A DNA stretch of 64,000 bases from Streptomyces fulvorobeus (lineage in GTDB: Bacteria > Actinomycetota > Actinomycetes > Streptomycetales > Streptomycetaceae): NCBI RefSeq assembly GCF_013167895.1, contig NZ_BLWC01000001.1, positions 2,914,001-2,978,000 on the forward strand, written 5' to 3'. The notes under the pieces were generated by a model. That model had not been told where the DNA came from and did not search any database. It saw only the letters and a program-made list of their open reading frames with translations. The translations under genes and the position numbers were made by a program. Within the stretch, counting starts at the first letter, position 1; every line of letters starts with the position of its first letter. This document shows positions 55,218-64,000 of this stretch, piece after piece.

Positions 55218-56372
55218 CTACCGGGCCGCCCCGAGGCCCCGTATCAGCGCCTCCACGCCCGCGATCACCTTGCTGCGCGGGCACCCCACGTTCAGCCGCA
55301 GGAACCCCGGCGCCCCGTACACGGTCCCAGGCATGATCGCGACCTTCTCCCGCTCGACCAGCACCCGCTGCAACACCTCGTCGTCCACGCCCAGCGGCCG
55401 CACATCGATCCACGCCAGGTAGCCCGCCTGCGGCGGCTCCCACCCGAGCCCGGGGAACGCGCCGTTCAGCCGTTCCGCCACCAGAGCGAGGTTTCCCGCC
55501 ACATACGCGCGGACCGCGTCCAGCCACCCCGCGCCCTCCCGGTACGCCGCGATGTGCGCGGTCAGCGAGAGCACCGCGGGCGAGGCGAGCCCTTCCGCCG
55601 TCTCCATCCGCCGAAGGAACTCCGCACGGTCCGCCGCCCGGCCGATGATCCCGTACGAGCCCGAGAGCGCCGGAAAGTTGAACGACTTCGTCGCGGACGT
55701 GATGACGGCCCAGCGCCCGTCACCCCCCACCCGCGTCCACGGCACGTGCCGGTACCCCTCGTGCACGAAGTCCGCGTGTATCTCATCGCTGATCACAGCC
55801 ACCCCGTGCCGTCCGGCCGACCCGGCCATTTCCGCCAGCTCCTGGGCCGTCCACACGCGCCCGGTGGGGTTGTGCGGCGAGCACAGCACGAGCACCTTCG
55901 CATCGGCCCGCGCCAGCTCGGTCTCCAGCGCCTCCGCGTCCCCCACCGGCACCCCGCGCAGCTCGCGCCCGAGCCCGGTGATCACCTTGCGGAAACCGTC
56001 GTACGTGGGGGTGTGGACGACCACCCCGTCCCCGGCCTCCGTCCACATCTGGAGCAGCTGCGAGAGCTGGCTGAGCACGGACGGCGCGTAGACCAGCCGC
56101 CCGGTGTCGAGCGGTGTGCCGTACCGGGTCCCGTACCAGTGGGCTACCGCCGACCGGAAGTCGTCCTGGCGCCAGTCCGTGTAGCCGAACACCCCGTGGC
56201 CGAGCCGGGCCCGCAGGGCCGCCAGCACCTCGGGAGCGGTCTCGAAGTCCATGTCGGAGATGGTGAACGGCAGCAGCCCGTCCACTCCGAAGCGGTCGGC
56301 GACCCCGTCCCACTGGACGCACCAGGTGCCCCGGCGGTCGACGACGGTGTCGAAGTCGTAGGACGTACTCAC
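55218..56372 (-). CDS. MalY/PatB-type aminotransferase (C-S lyase)
   Basis: 384 residues. LPFTISDMDFETAPEVLAAL, GYTDWRQDDFRSAVAHWYGT, LCSPHNPTGRVW, SDEIHADFV and PLP-Lys in TSATKSFNFPALSGSYGII. The family includes cystathionine beta-lyase and regulatory MalY. It probably makes homocysteine from cystathionine; no maltose genes are here. Confidence 0.9.
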   Translation of the reverse strand: MSTSYDFDTVVDRRGTWCVQWDGVADRFGVDGLLPFTISDMDFETAPEVLAALRARLGHGVFGYTDWRQDDFRSAVAHWYGTRYGTPLDTGRLVYAPSVLSQLSQLLQMWTEAGDGVVVHTPTYDGFRKVITGLGRELRGVPVGDAEALETELARADAKVLVLCSPHNPTGRVWTAQELAEMAGSAGRHGVAVISDEIHADFVHEGYRHVPWTRVGGDGRWAVITSATKSFNFPALSGSYGIIGRAADRAEFLRRMETAEGLASPAVLSLTAHIAAYREGAGWLDAVRAYVAGNLALVAERLNGAFPGLGWEPPQAGYLAWIDVRPLGVDDEVLQRVLVEREKVAIMPGTVYGAPGFLRLNVGCPRSKVIAGVEALIRGLGAAR

Positions 56373-56424
56373 AGCGCGTACCTCGCCTCACTCGGAGCCT
56401 GCCGGAGCCCGGCACCCATGCCAG

Positions 56425-56455
56425 GGGCCCGGCACCCCCGAGGGGTGCCGGGCCC
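56425..56455. terminator. fbaA terminator
   Basis: A perfect 13-bp stem GGGCCCGGCACCC (56425-56437) with GGGTGCCGGGCCC (56443-56455), 21 nt past the fbaA stop. Confidence 0.9.
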
Positions 56456-56476
56456 ACCGCCACACAGCCGTGCCGG

Positions 56477-57499
56477 CTACTTCAGCCTGGTGCCCGTGGA
56501 ACGCAGGTTGGCACACGCCTCGGTGACGCGCGCCGCCATGCCGGCCTCGGCCAGCTTGCCCCAGGTGCGCGGGTCGTACGCCTTCTTGTTGCCGACCTCG
56601 CCGTCGACCTTCACCACACCGTCGTAGTTGCGGAACATGTGGTCCACGACCGGGCGGGTGAAGGCGTACTGGGTGTCGGTGTCGAGGTTCATCTTCACGA
56701 CGCCGTTCTCCAGCGCGGTGGCGATCTCCTCCGCGGTGGAGCCGGAGCCGCCGTGGAAGACGAAGTCGAACGGGGACACCTTGCCGTACTTGGCGCCGAC
56801 GCCCTCCTGGAGGTCCTTCAGCAGCTCGGGGCGGAGCACGACGTTGCCCGGCTTGTAGACGCCGTGCACGTTGCCGAAGGAAGCGGCCAGCAGGTAACGG
56901 CCCTTCTCGCCCAGGCCGAGCGCCTCGGCCGTACGCAGCGCGTCGTCGACGGTCGTGTACAGCTCGTCGTTGATCTCGTGCGTGACGCCGTCCTCCTCGC
57001 CACCGGTCGGGGTGATCTCGACCTCAAGGATGATCTTGGCGGCGGCGGCCTTCGCGAGCAGCTCCTGCGCGATGGACAGGTTGTCGGCGAGGGTCTCGGC
57101 GGAACCGTCCCACATGTGGGACTGGAACAGCGGGTTGAGACCCTTGGCGACGCGCTCCACCGAGACCTCGATCAGCGGACGCACATAGGTGTCCAGCTTG
57201 TCCTTGGGGCAGTGGTCGGTGTGCAGCGCGACCGTGACGTCGTACTTGGGGGCGACGATGTGCGCGAACTCGGCCAGCGCGACCGCGCCCGTGACCATGT
57301 CCTTGTTGTACTGGCCGCCCAGGAACTCCGCACCACCGGTGGAGATCTGGATGATGCCGTCGCTCTCGGCCTCCGCGAAACCACGCAGTGCGGCGTGCAG
57401 GGTCTGGGTCGACGTCACGTTGATGGCCGGGTAGGCGAACTTGCCTGCCTTCGCCCGGTCGAGCATCTCGGCGTAGACCTCGGGGGTTGCGATGGGCAT
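56477..57499 (-). CDS. fbaA: Class II fructose-bisphosphate aldolase
   Basis: 340 residues from ATG 57499. Zinc-binding VALHTDHCPKDK, ILEVEITPTGGEEDGV, and VFHGGSGSTAEEI are diagnostic. It cleaves fructose-1,6-bisphosphate in glycolysis and runs backward in gluconeogenesis. Single gene with its own terminator. Confidence 0.97.
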   Translation of the reverse strand: MPIATPEVYAEMLDRAKAGKFAYPAINVTSTQTLHAALRGFAEAESDGIIQISTGGAEFLGGQYNKDMVTGAVALAEFAHIVAPKYDVTVALHTDHCPKDKLDTYVRPLIEVSVERVAKGLNPLFQSHMWDGSAETLADNLSIAQELLAKAAAAKIILEVEITPTGGEEDGVTHEINDELYTTVDDALRTAEALGLGEKGRYLLAASFGNVHGVYKPGNVVLRPELLKDLQEGVGAKYGKVSPFDFVFHGGSGSTAEEIATALENGVVKMNLDTDTQYAFTRPVVDHMFRNYDGVVKVDGEVGNKKAYDPRTWGKLAEAGMAARVTEACANLRSTGTRLK

Positions 57500-57628
57500 C
57501 TGTCCGCTCCTTGGGATGTGCGGGTGTGCAGTGCTGGTCCCTGACCTGGGGGCGACGTCATCGTCGCCCCCATCTTCCCAGACTCTCGCCGCGGCTCCAC
57601 CCGGCCTCCCGCATGCGGACATACGTGA

Positions 57629-57660
57629 GGGCGGGCTGTTTCACGTGAAACAGCCCGCCC
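57629..57660. promoter_or_regulatory. parS chromosome-partition site within a terminator palindrome
   Basis: GTTTCACGTGAAAC at 57638-57651 is the exact 14-bp Streptomyces parS consensus, the ParB binding site. It is the centre of a perfect 32-bp palindrome (57629-57660) whose outer arms GGGCGGGCT/AGCCCGCCC, 18 nt beyond the pyrE stop, can also act as its terminator. In S. coelicolor about 20 of 24 parS sites cluster around oriC. Here it lies in the interval between fbaA and pyrE. Confidence 0.93.
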
Positions 57661-57677
57661 TTGTTCGAATCCGCAGG

Positions 57678-58217
57678 TCAGGCCAGGTCGAGGTCGGCCA
57701 CGGAGTACACGTGGACGTAGCGCAGCCCGGCCTCCGATACGGCCGGAGCGGCCCCTCGCTCCACGATCACGGCGACGGCGACGACCTCGCCCCCGGCCTC
57801 GCGCACCGCCTCCACGGCGGTCAGCGGCGAACCGCCCGTCGTCGAGGTGTCCTCGACGACCAGGCAGCGGCGGCCCTTCACGTCCGTGCCCTCGATCCGG
57901 CGCTGCATCCCGTGCGCCTTCTGGGCCTTGCGGACGACGAAGGCGTCCAGGCTCCGCCCGCGCGCCGCGGAGGCGTGCAGCATGGACGTGGCCACCGGGT
58001 CGGCACCCAGCGTCAGGCCGCCGACGCAGTCGTACTCCAGACCGGCGGTGGCGTCGAGCATCACCTGGCCCACCATCGGCGCGGCCTTGCCGTCCAGCGT
58101 GATCCGGCGCAGGTCGATGTACCAGTCGGCTTCCAGACCCGAGGAGAGGGTCACCTTGCCGTGCACCACGGCCTTGTCCTTGATCTGCTGGAGCAGCTCA
58201 GCGCGTACGTCAGTCAT
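57678..58217 (-). CDS. pyrE: Orotate phosphoribosyltransferase
   Basis: 179 residues from ATG 58217 (GTG 58223 is possible). The PRPP loop is CLVVEDTSTTGGSPLTAVEA, and LSSGLEADWYIDLR is the substrate part. It makes orotidine monophosphate from orotate in pyrimidine synthesis. Followed by parS. Confidence 0.95.
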   Translation of the reverse strand: MTDVRAELLQQIKDKAVVHGKVTLSSGLEADWYIDLRRITLDGKAAPMVGQVMLDATAGLEYDCVGGLTLGADPVATSMLHASAARGRSLDAFVVRKAQKAHGMQRRIEGTDVKGRRCLVVEDTSTTGGSPLTAVEAVREAGGEVVAVAVIVERGAAPAVSEAGLRYVHVYSVADLDLA

Positions 58218-58247
58218 GTTCACGAGGGTAAGCGGTGCCGTCGCCGG

Positions 58248-59042
58248 TCAGAGCCGCACCCAGCTCCAGGTCGTGGCGATCTCCAGCGGCTCGATCGGGG
58301 TGACCAGCCGGGGCGCGGTGTTCAGCCCGTTCGGCGGGCCGGACTGCGGCTCGACACACACCGCCTCGTCCTGCTCGTCGTAGACGACGACCCACTCGTC
58401 CCGGCTCTTCACCGTCAGCTCCAGCCGCTCCGGCCAGGTGAGCTTCACGTCGACGCCGTCAGGCATCCCGAAGCAGTCGTCCCACGGGCCGGGCAGCGGG
58501 TCGATCCGGCGGCCGGTCGGCAGGTGGTTCTCGCCGCGCTCCTCCTGCCAGGCCGCGTCGAAGTCGATCCGGACGTCCTGGCCGCCGAGGGTGCGGAGGA
58601 ACCACGGGTGCCAACCGGCCTGCGCCGGGAAGGAGTCCACGTGCGCCTCGACCCCCATGCGGAGCGTCAGCGAGTCCTCCGCGAGCTCGAAGGTCTGGGT
58701 GACCCTGCCCGGATACGGCCACGGTTCGGCCAGGTCGTAGTAGAAGGCCGCCTCGCTTCCGGTCTCCCTGGCGGTGTGCCAGGAGGTGTCACGCCCGGTG
58801 CCGTGCATGGCGTGCGGCGGGGGGTTCAGCGGCAGGACGTGCAGTTCACCACCGCTGCGGAACTGCCCGTTCCCGGTACGGCCGCACCAGGGAACCATCG
58901 GGAAACAGCCGTACCGCTCCCCTTGGCGCAGCAGTTCGGTGCCCCCGATCCGCAGACTGCTGATACGGCAGCCGTGGGTGGGGTCGACGGTCAACTCGGC
59001 GTCGCCGACTGTCAGCTGGACGTTCTTCGAAGCTCTGCTCAC
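58248..59042 (-). CDS. Aldose 1-epimerase-like protein
   Basis: 264 residues. FPMVPWCGRTGNGQFRSGGE, HAMHGTGRDTSWH (catalytic His region) and QAGWHPWFLRTLGG; the closing VEPQSGPPNGLN holds the Glu block. It interconverts alpha and beta anomers of a sugar, substrate not determined. Just upstream of pyrE on the same strand, 30 nt away. Confidence 0.9.
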   Translation of the reverse strand: MSRASKNVQLTVGDAELTVDPTHGCRISSLRIGGTELLRQGERYGCFPMVPWCGRTGNGQFRSGGELHVLPLNPPPHAMHGTGRDTSWHTARETGSEAAFYYDLAEPWPYPGRVTQTFELAEDSLTLRMGVEAHVDSFPAQAGWHPWFLRTLGGQDVRIDFDAAWQEERGENHLPTGRRIDPLPGPWDDCFGMPDGVDVKLTWPERLELTVKSRDEWVVVYDEQDEAVCVEPQSGPPNGLNTAPRLVTPIEPLEIATTWSWVRL

Positions 59043-59063
59043 CCCACGACACTACGTGGGCCG

Positions 59064-59900
59064 CTACCTCCGGCGCCGCAGCGCGCGGCCCACGACCACC
59101 GCGGAGACGAGCGCGAGGGCGGCGGCCGGGGCGATCCAGCGCAGGGTCGTCGCGGGTCCGGCGGCGTCGGGCGCGGGCACCGGCGCGTACCGGCCGCGCG
59201 GCGGCGCGTGGTCGACCTCCTCGGTGCTCCGCCCGATCATGGTGCGCCTGGCGTGCGCGGCCTCGGCCGGAGGTCCGTCCGGCACGGTGAACTCCACCTC
59301 CGCGAGAGGGTCGAGCGAGGACGGCGGTACGGGGGCGTCGTACCCGGACCCGTACCCGGGCGCGAGCTCGTCCCCGGCTCCCGGCCCGTCTGGAGCCAGG
59401 GGTTCCGCCCGGTCCGTCACCGCCTCCGCCGACTCGGGCGATGGCCCCGCCGGGTCCTGCGGTGACCCCGCCAGCGACTCGGTCACCAGTTGCCGTGTGA
59501 AGCGGTCCAGCAGGCGGTGGGCGGCCGCCAGTGCCGCCGCGTCCTCCAGCTCCGCGATCCTGCCGTCCCCGCCCGCCGTGCCGGCGAACTCGATCGTCGT
59601 ACCACCGCCGGTCTCCGTGAGCGTCAGGGTCAGGGACAGCTTCGCCGAGCCCGCACCCCGGGCCTCCACGCCCTCCCCGGCCACGGAGAAGATGTCGTCA
59701 CCCCGGCTAGCGAGCTCCAGCACGCCCCGGTAGGTGATCGTGTGGCCGTCGATCCTGACCTTCAGACGGCCGGACAGCGGACCGGCCGACGCGTCGGCGT
59801 CCTGCTGGAGTCCCGGCACACAGCGCGCGACCCGGGCAGCGTCGCCCAGCGTCCGCCGAAGGGACGGGACCGGAACCGGAACGAACACCTCATGCTCCAT
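59064..59900 (-). CDS. CoxG-like SRPBCC protein with C-terminal membrane anchor
   Basis: 278 residues from ATG 59900. The first 145 residues have the SRPBCC/CoxG fold (MEHEVFVPVPVPSLRRTLGD, VARCVPGLQQDADASAGPLS, GGDGRIAELEDAAALAAAHR). A long Pro/Glu-rich linker leads to one C-terminal helix (APAAALALVSAVVVG) and basic RRRR. Lipid or cofactor binding near the membrane is likely; function unknown. Confidence 0.82.
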   Translation of the reverse strand: MEHEVFVPVPVPSLRRTLGDAARVARCVPGLQQDADASAGPLSGRLKVRIDGHTITYRGVLELASRGDDIFSVAGEGVEARGAGSAKLSLTLTLTETGGGTTIEFAGTAGGDGRIAELEDAAALAAAHRLLDRFTRQLVTESLAGSPQDPAGPSPESAEAVTDRAEPLAPDGPGAGDELAPGYGSGYDAPVPPSSLDPLAEVEFTVPDGPPAEAAHARRTMIGRSTEEVDHAPPRGRYAPVPAPDAAGPATTLRWIAPAAALALVSAVVVGRALRRRR

Positions 59901-60007
59901 GGGCACCGAGCCTAATCGGAGCAGGCCACCACGTCACCGCTTCACGCCTTCCGCATGTCACCGCTTCCCCGCCCGCGCCGCCCCGCCCGCACCGCCCCGC
60001 CCGGCCC

Positions 60008-61606
60008 TCACGACTCCTCCCGGTAGCGCGGGTGCACCAGCGTCGAGGGAGGCCGCCCCCCTACCCGTACGCGCTCCGCGCAGTCGTCCGCCTCCCTCAA
60101 CTCCCGCTCCCCCAGCCACCGAAGCTCCGGCGCCCCGGGGTCCAGGCCCAGGTCCGGCACGGCCCGCCGCGAGGCGAGGACGAAGCCCCAGTCGCGCGGC
60201 TCCCGCCCCTGCTCCGTGACCCGGTCGGGACCGGCCGCGAATCCGGAGATCCTGCCGGTGACCCGGTACGGGCGCGTCGCCAGGCCGCCCGCCCGCACGG
60301 ATGCCTCCGCCGTCCAGAACGACAGCGGCCGGCTCTCCACCGGCCCCGCGTGCACGACCAGCCGCCCGCCCGGCGCGAGGGACTCCCCCGCCAGCCCGTA
60401 GAACTCCGCCGAGTACAGCTTCGTGCTCGCCGTGATCCCCGGGTCCGGCAGATCGGACACGACGACGTCGTACGAGCCGCGCGCCGCCCGCAACCAGGTG
60501 AACGCGTCGGCGCCCACGGTCCTGAGCCGGGGGTCCTCGTACGCGTGCCCGTTCAGCTCGGCGAGAGCGGGGTCCGTCCGGGCCAGTCGGGTGACGCCGG
60601 GGTCCAGCTCGACGACCGTGACCTCCCGTACGTCCGCGTACCGCAGCACCTCGCGGGCGGCCAGGCCGTCGCCGCCGCCCAGGATCAGCACCCGCTCGTG
60701 CGGTCCGCGCATCGCCGGGTGCACCAGCGCCTCGTGGTAGCGCCGCTCGTCGCGGGCGCTGACCCCCAGCCGCCCGTCCAGGTAGAGGTCCAGGGAGTCC
60801 CTGCCCTCCCCGGTGAGGACGATCTCCTGCACCCCGGTCTGGACCGCGACGCGCACCCGGTCCCCGTACACCGCGCGCCGGGCGGCGCGCTCGAAGTCGT
60901 CGGCCAGCACCGTGGCGGTGGCGAGCAGCGCGATCACCGTGACGTTGGCCAGGACGAGGAGCCACCGCGACCGGGAGCTGAGGTCCCGGCGGAACAGCCA
61001 CAGCACCAGCGCCCCGCCGGCCGCCGCGTTGACCGCCCCGGTGAACAGCGCTCCGGTGAGCTGGCCGAACATCGGCAGCAGCAGGAAGGGGAAGGCGAGC
61101 CCGCCGACCAGGGCGCCCACGTAGTCGGCGGCGAAGAGATCGGCGACGGCTCCGCCCGCGTCCTGCCGGTCGACCCGCTGGATCAGCGTCATCAGCAGGG
61201 GGATCTCCGCGCCGATCAGCACACCGATCGTCAGGGAGAACCCGATCAGGGCGTGCCGCGACTCCCCGAGCCAGGCGAACGACGCGTACAGCACGAGGGC
61301 CGACGAACCGCCGACGAGCGCGAGGGCCGCCTCGATGAGCCCGAAGCCGACCGCCGCACGACTGCGTAAACGTTTCGCGAGGAGTGATCCGATGCCCATC
61401 GCGAACACCATCACGGAGAGCACGACGGATGCCTGCGTGACCGAGTCGCCGGTCAGGTACGAGGCGAGCGCGACCAGCTCCAGCTCGTACACGAGACCGC
61501 AGGCGGCGCAGATGAAGACAGCGGCCAGCACGAGGAGCCGTCCGGTCCTGGGCCGTACGGGAAGCCGCGCCGCGCCCCGCCGCAACGGCACCTGCTGGTC
61601 GATCAT
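60008..61606 (-). CDS. Membrane-fused spermidine-synthase-like aminopropyltransferase
   Basis: 532 residues: seven or so membrane helices (residues ~25-230), then a cytoplasmic domain of the polyamine synthase fold: [38 protein letters not shown] (SAM motif), VVVSDLPDP (Asp pair). Fusions like this are common in actinobacteria; the aminopropyl role is inferred and not proven. Upstream of the CoxG-like gene. Confidence 0.9.
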   Translation of the reverse strand: MIDQQVPLRRGAARLPVRPRTGRLLVLAAVFICAACGLVYELELVALASYLTGDSVTQASVVLSVMVFAMGIGSLLAKRLRSRAAVGFGLIEAALALVGGSSALVLYASFAWLGESRHALIGFSLTIGVLIGAEIPLLMTLIQRVDRQDAGGAVADLFAADYVGALVGGLAFPFLLLPMFGQLTGALFTGAVNAAAGGALVLWLFRRDLSSRSRWLLVLANVTVIALLATATVLADDFERAARRAVYGDRVRVAVQTGVQEIVLTGEGRDSLDLYLDGRLGVSARDERRYHEALVHPAMRGPHERVLILGGGDGLAAREVLRYADVREVTVVELDPGVTRLARTDPALAELNGHAYEDPRLRTVGADAFTWLRAARGSYDVVVSDLPDPGITASTKLYSAEFYGLAGESLAPGGRLVVHAGPVESRPLSFWTAEASVRAGGLATRPYRVTGRISGFAAGPDRVTEQGREPRDWGFVLASRRAVPDLGLDPGAPELRWLGERELREADDCAERVRVGGRPPSTLVHPRYREES

Positions 61607-61709
61607 GAAGCGAACGCTACGTCACGGAACGGTCGCCGCCTGTCACCCACACGGGTGTAAGTGAGGCATCGGCGAAGCCCCGCGCACGCGCCCCGAACGA
61701 GAGCGCCGG

Positions 61710-62231
61710 TCAGAGCGCCGGGGCCGGCACCCGCACTCCCACCCGGGTACGTGTCACCACCAACTGCCCCTCCTGCGGGTACGCGTGCCAGGTGCGCCAC
61801 CGCACCTGGCCCTCGGCCCGCTGCGCCAGGAGCGCGGTGAAGGCGTGCGGACTGCCGGGAAACGTCCCGGCCAGGCCGTGCGGGTGGTCGGCCACGAGCG
61901 CCAGCAACTCCTGCGCCCGGCCGGCGAAGGCGCCCTCGGTGAGCGTCTCGACCCGCGCCGCGAACTCGTACTCCCAGACACCGATCCGCTTGGCGACGCC
62001 GAGCGGGAGGGAGGTGCTGCTTCCCGGGATGCAGGCAACGGTCTCGGAGCAGGTGGCGCCGCCCTCCTCCAGGAGGACCTGATGGGAGGCGCCGAGCAGC
62101 CTCAACTGCAACTTCACCTCGTCGAACCGGAGGTCGAGGACAGCCAGGGCGGGCAGCGGCTCCCGTCCGAGCGCCCAGGCCAGGTCGGCGGCACGGGTGT
62201 CGGAATAGACCGTCTGAAGGGTCGTGAGCAT
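61710..62231 (-). CDS. DUF2617 protein
   Basis: 173 residues from ATG 62231. MLTTLQTVYSDTRAADLAWA, LDLRFDEVKLQLRLLGASHQ and the WRTWHAYPQEGQLVVTRTR end match the actinobacterial DUF2617 family, unknown function. It precedes the spermidine-synthase-like gene with a 103-nt gap. Confidence 0.88.
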   Translation of the reverse strand: MLTTLQTVYSDTRAADLAWALGREPLPALAVLDLRFDEVKLQLRLLGASHQVLLEEGGATCSETVACIPGSSTSLPLGVAKRIGVWEYEFAARVETLTEGAFAGRAQELLALVADHPHGLAGTFPGSPHAFTALLAQRAEGQVRWRTWHAYPQEGQLVVTRTRVGVRVPAPAL

Positions 62232-62547
62232 GGTTCGGCTCCGCAAACACACATGGACACATGGACAGGGGGCGCTCCCGGGAGACGCGCGTGGGGGAGG
62301 GAAACGCCCGATCAGGTCCAACTGGGGTCCGAAGGCTGAATGTTCTCTACAAGGAGGGAATCACGAAGTACGCCGTACTCACAGCGTTTTTGCCCAAGTT
62401 GACGTGGTTTCCATCCCCCAGGGGGCAACGCGGTTCACCTGTTCAGCGAAATCCCTCCGCGTGGCTCAACGAAAAGGTGCCCGGCGGCAGTTCACCCACC
62501 GGACACCTCGCGGACGGACCGACCGCCGCCGGACCGGCCGCCCCGTG
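62232..62547. other. 316-bp intergenic region
   Basis: No convincing gene. It must contain the DUF2617 promoter on the minus strand. A short direct repeat ACATGGAC occurs twice at about 62250-62265. Confidence 0.35.
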
Positions 62548-62811
62548 TCAGCTGCCTCCGCCGCACCCTCCCCCGCCGCACGAGGAGCTGCCGCTCCCGC
62601 ACGTGGAGCTGCCGCCACCGCACGAGGAGCCGCCGTAGGCACTCCCGCCGCCACCACCGCCCGCGCCCCCCGCGGCCCGGCGGCGCCGGGTCACCTTCCC
62701 GCCGGGCACCGGCCTGCGCCGGCCGCGTACGAGCCCGGAGGCCACGCCGCCCACGGCCAGTACCACGGCGATCCCGACGAGTACCCCTACGAATGTCCCC
62801 ACGGCCCCCAC
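62548..62811 (-). CDS. Small membrane protein with Gly/Cys/Ser-rich tail
   Basis: 87 residues from GTG 62811 (GGAAGG two nt upstream; GTG 62802 or 62877 are alternatives). One helix (TFVGVLVGIAVVLAVGGVAS), then basic RGRRRPV...TRRRR, then a tail of Gly and Ser with five Cys (GGSSCGGGSSTCGSGSSSCG...). Topology with the basic part inside would place the tail in the cytoplasm. Function unknown. Confidence 0.65.
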   Translation of the reverse strand: MGAVGTFVGVLVGIAVVLAVGGVASGLVRGRRRPVPGGKVTRRRRAAGGAGGGGGGSAYGGSSCGGGSSTCGSGSSSCGGGGCGGGS

Positions 62812-62929
62812 GTCCTTCCGTCCCCCGGAGCGGGGTGGACCCGCTCCCTGTGGTGCGAGGGGGATTCCCTCCGCCACACGCGGCTAAAGCGGACTTGAGC
62901 AACACCAGAGCTTGGGCACAGGATGGCTC

Positions 62930-64000
62930 ATGACACAGGGACGACCACTGCTCAACCGCCGGCTCACCGAGTTCGGCACGACCATCTTCGCGGAGATGTC
63001 CGCGCTGGCCGCCCGGACCGGCTCGATCAACCTCGGCCAGGGCTTTCCCGACACCGACGGCCCCGAGGAGATCCGCGAGGCCGCGGTCCGCGCACTGCGG
63101 GAGGGCAAGGGCAACCAGTACCCGCCGGGCCCGGGAGTACCCGAACTGCGTACCGCGATCGCGGAGCACCAGCAGCGCTTCCACGGACTGGTGTACGACC
63201 CCGACGCCGAGGTCCTCGTCACGGCGGGCGCCACCGAGGCCATCGCGGCCGCCCTGCTCGCCCTGGTGGAGCCCGGGGACGAGGTCATCGCCCTGGAGCC
63301 GTACTACGACTCGTACGCCGCCTGCGTCGCCATGGCGGGCGGCACCCGCGTCCCCGTCACGCTGCGCCCGCACGGCGGCGCCTACGGGCTCGATCTCGAC
63401 GAACTCCGGGCGGCCGTCACCCCCCGGACCCGTCTCATCCTCCTGAACACCCCGCACAACCCCACCGGCACCGTGCTCACCCGCGAGGAACTGGCCGCCG
63501 TCGCCGCCCTCGCCTGCGAACGTGACCTCCTGGTCGTCACCGACGAGGTGTACGAGCACCTGGTCTTCGAGGGCGAACACCTGCCGCTCGCCTCGTTCCC
63601 GGGCATGCGCGAGCGCACGGTCACCATCAGCAGCGCGGGGAAGACGTTCTCGTTCACGGGCTGGAAGGTCGGCTGGATCACCGCGAGCCCCGAGCTGGTC
63701 ACGGCGGTCCGCTCGGCGAAGCAGTACCTGACGTACGTCTCCGCCGGACCGCTCCAGTACGCCGTCGCCGACGCCCTGCGCCTGCCGGACACCTACTTCG
63801 ACGCGCTGCGCGCCGACCTCCGCACCAAGCGCGACCTGCTGAGCGACGGCCTCGCCGCCGCGGGCTTCGGGGTCTACCGGCCGGCCGGGACGTACTTCGT
63901 CACCACCGACATCCGGCCCCTGGGCGGCGGGGACGACGGCTTCGCCTTCTGCCGCGCCCTGCCCGGACGCTGCGGGGTCGTCGCCATCCCGAACGCCGTC
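62930..64000 (+). CDS. Class I/II aminotransferase, 3' end outside window
   Basis: 357 residues visible from ATG 62930, open at the window edge. INLGQGFPDTDGPEEIREAA, VTAGATEAIAAALLALVEPG, LNTPHNPTGTVL, VVTDEVYEHLVF and PLP-Lys in SSAGKTFSFTGWKVGW are family I-gamma features, close to methionine or kynurenine aminotransferases. Which acceptor it uses is not determined. Confidence 0.92.
   Translation, partial: MTQGRPLLNRRLTEFGTTIFAEMSALAARTGSINLGQGFPDTDGPEEIREAAVRALREGKGNQYPPGPGVPELRTAIAEHQQRFHGLVYDPDAEVLVTAGATEAIAAALLALVEPGDEVIALEPYYDSYAACVAMAGGTRVPVTLRPHGGAYGLDLDELRAAVTPRTRLILLNTPHNPTGTVLTREELAAVAALACERDLLVVTDEVYEHLVFEGEHLPLASFPGMRERTVTISSAGKTFSFTGWKVGWITASPELVTAVRSAKQYLTYVSAGPLQYAVADALRLPDTYFDALRADLRTKRDLLSDGLAAAGFGVYRPAGTYFVTTDIRPLGGGDDGFAFCRALPGRCGVVAIPNAV

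Noticed and set aside
1..64000. CRISPR arrays, insertion sequences, secondary-metabolite clusters
   Set aside because: No regularly spaced repeats, no transposase genes and no PKS/NRPS modules were seen.

Overview
This is a high-GC actinobacterial chromosome segment, almost certainly Streptomyces. Codons end in G or C, GTG starts are common, the chitinase promoter is of Streptomyces type, one site matches the Streptomyces parS consensus exactly, and the families and gene order (kdp, asd/ask, recR/ybaB, purA, a CYP107U1-like P450, the kynurenine genes, fbaA, pyrE) are those I remember from the oriC-containing core of S. coelicolor.

Layout. 1-12,970: end of a metallophosphoesterase gene, tRNA-Pro(CGG), then an accessory zone bounded and punctuated by three copies of the tRNA 3' half (660-715, 2861-2914, 12912-12967). 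It holds a decayed pSAM2-type element (a replication-initiator scrap fused to a truncated tyrosine integrase), a HEPN-like gene, a membrane-anchored SNase-type nuclease, a nucleotidyltransferase remnant, a three-domain nuclease-RAMA-alkyltransferase-like protein, broken Nudix and D-amino-acid oxidase genes and a frameshifted nuclease-like gene. The housekeeping gene metG is caught between the second and third repeats. 13,260-18,950: a 5'-truncated CHAT/Clp-N gene and the kdpFABC potassium-pump operon with a tiny leading membrane ORF and tandem 23-bp repeats upstream. 19,400-27,860: secreted GDSL lipase, methyltransferase, S9 peptidase, YCII/ECF sigma pair, SURF1, and a SigE-family sigma factor with its membrane-anchored partner. 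28,130-35,640: asd-ask, winged-helix protein, DUF5063, recR, ybaB, SLATT protein. 35,660-45,460: GntR/aminotransferase, a DJ-1/MarR pair, an XRE/DUF397 pair, PucR-like regulator, GH19 chitinase, PstS-like protein. 45,540-64,000: purA, diacylglycerol-kinase-like gene, P450, two-component system, kynA-kynU-kynB operon (tryptophan to anthranilate), DUF3151, MalY-like lyase, fbaA, a parS site, pyrE, aldose epimerase, a CoxG-like protein, a membrane spermidine-synthase-like protein, DUF2617, a Gly/Cys-rich protein and a partial aminotransferase.

Two points matter most. At least nine otherwise recognisable genes are interrupted by apparent single-base deletions, mostly in short G or C runs. That pattern suggests base-calling errors, so many 'pseudogene' entries below may be intact in the organism. 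The most novel gene is the PD-(D/E)xK-RAMA-ATL fusion at 6033-7433, whose architecture suggests recognition and cleavage of modified DNA.
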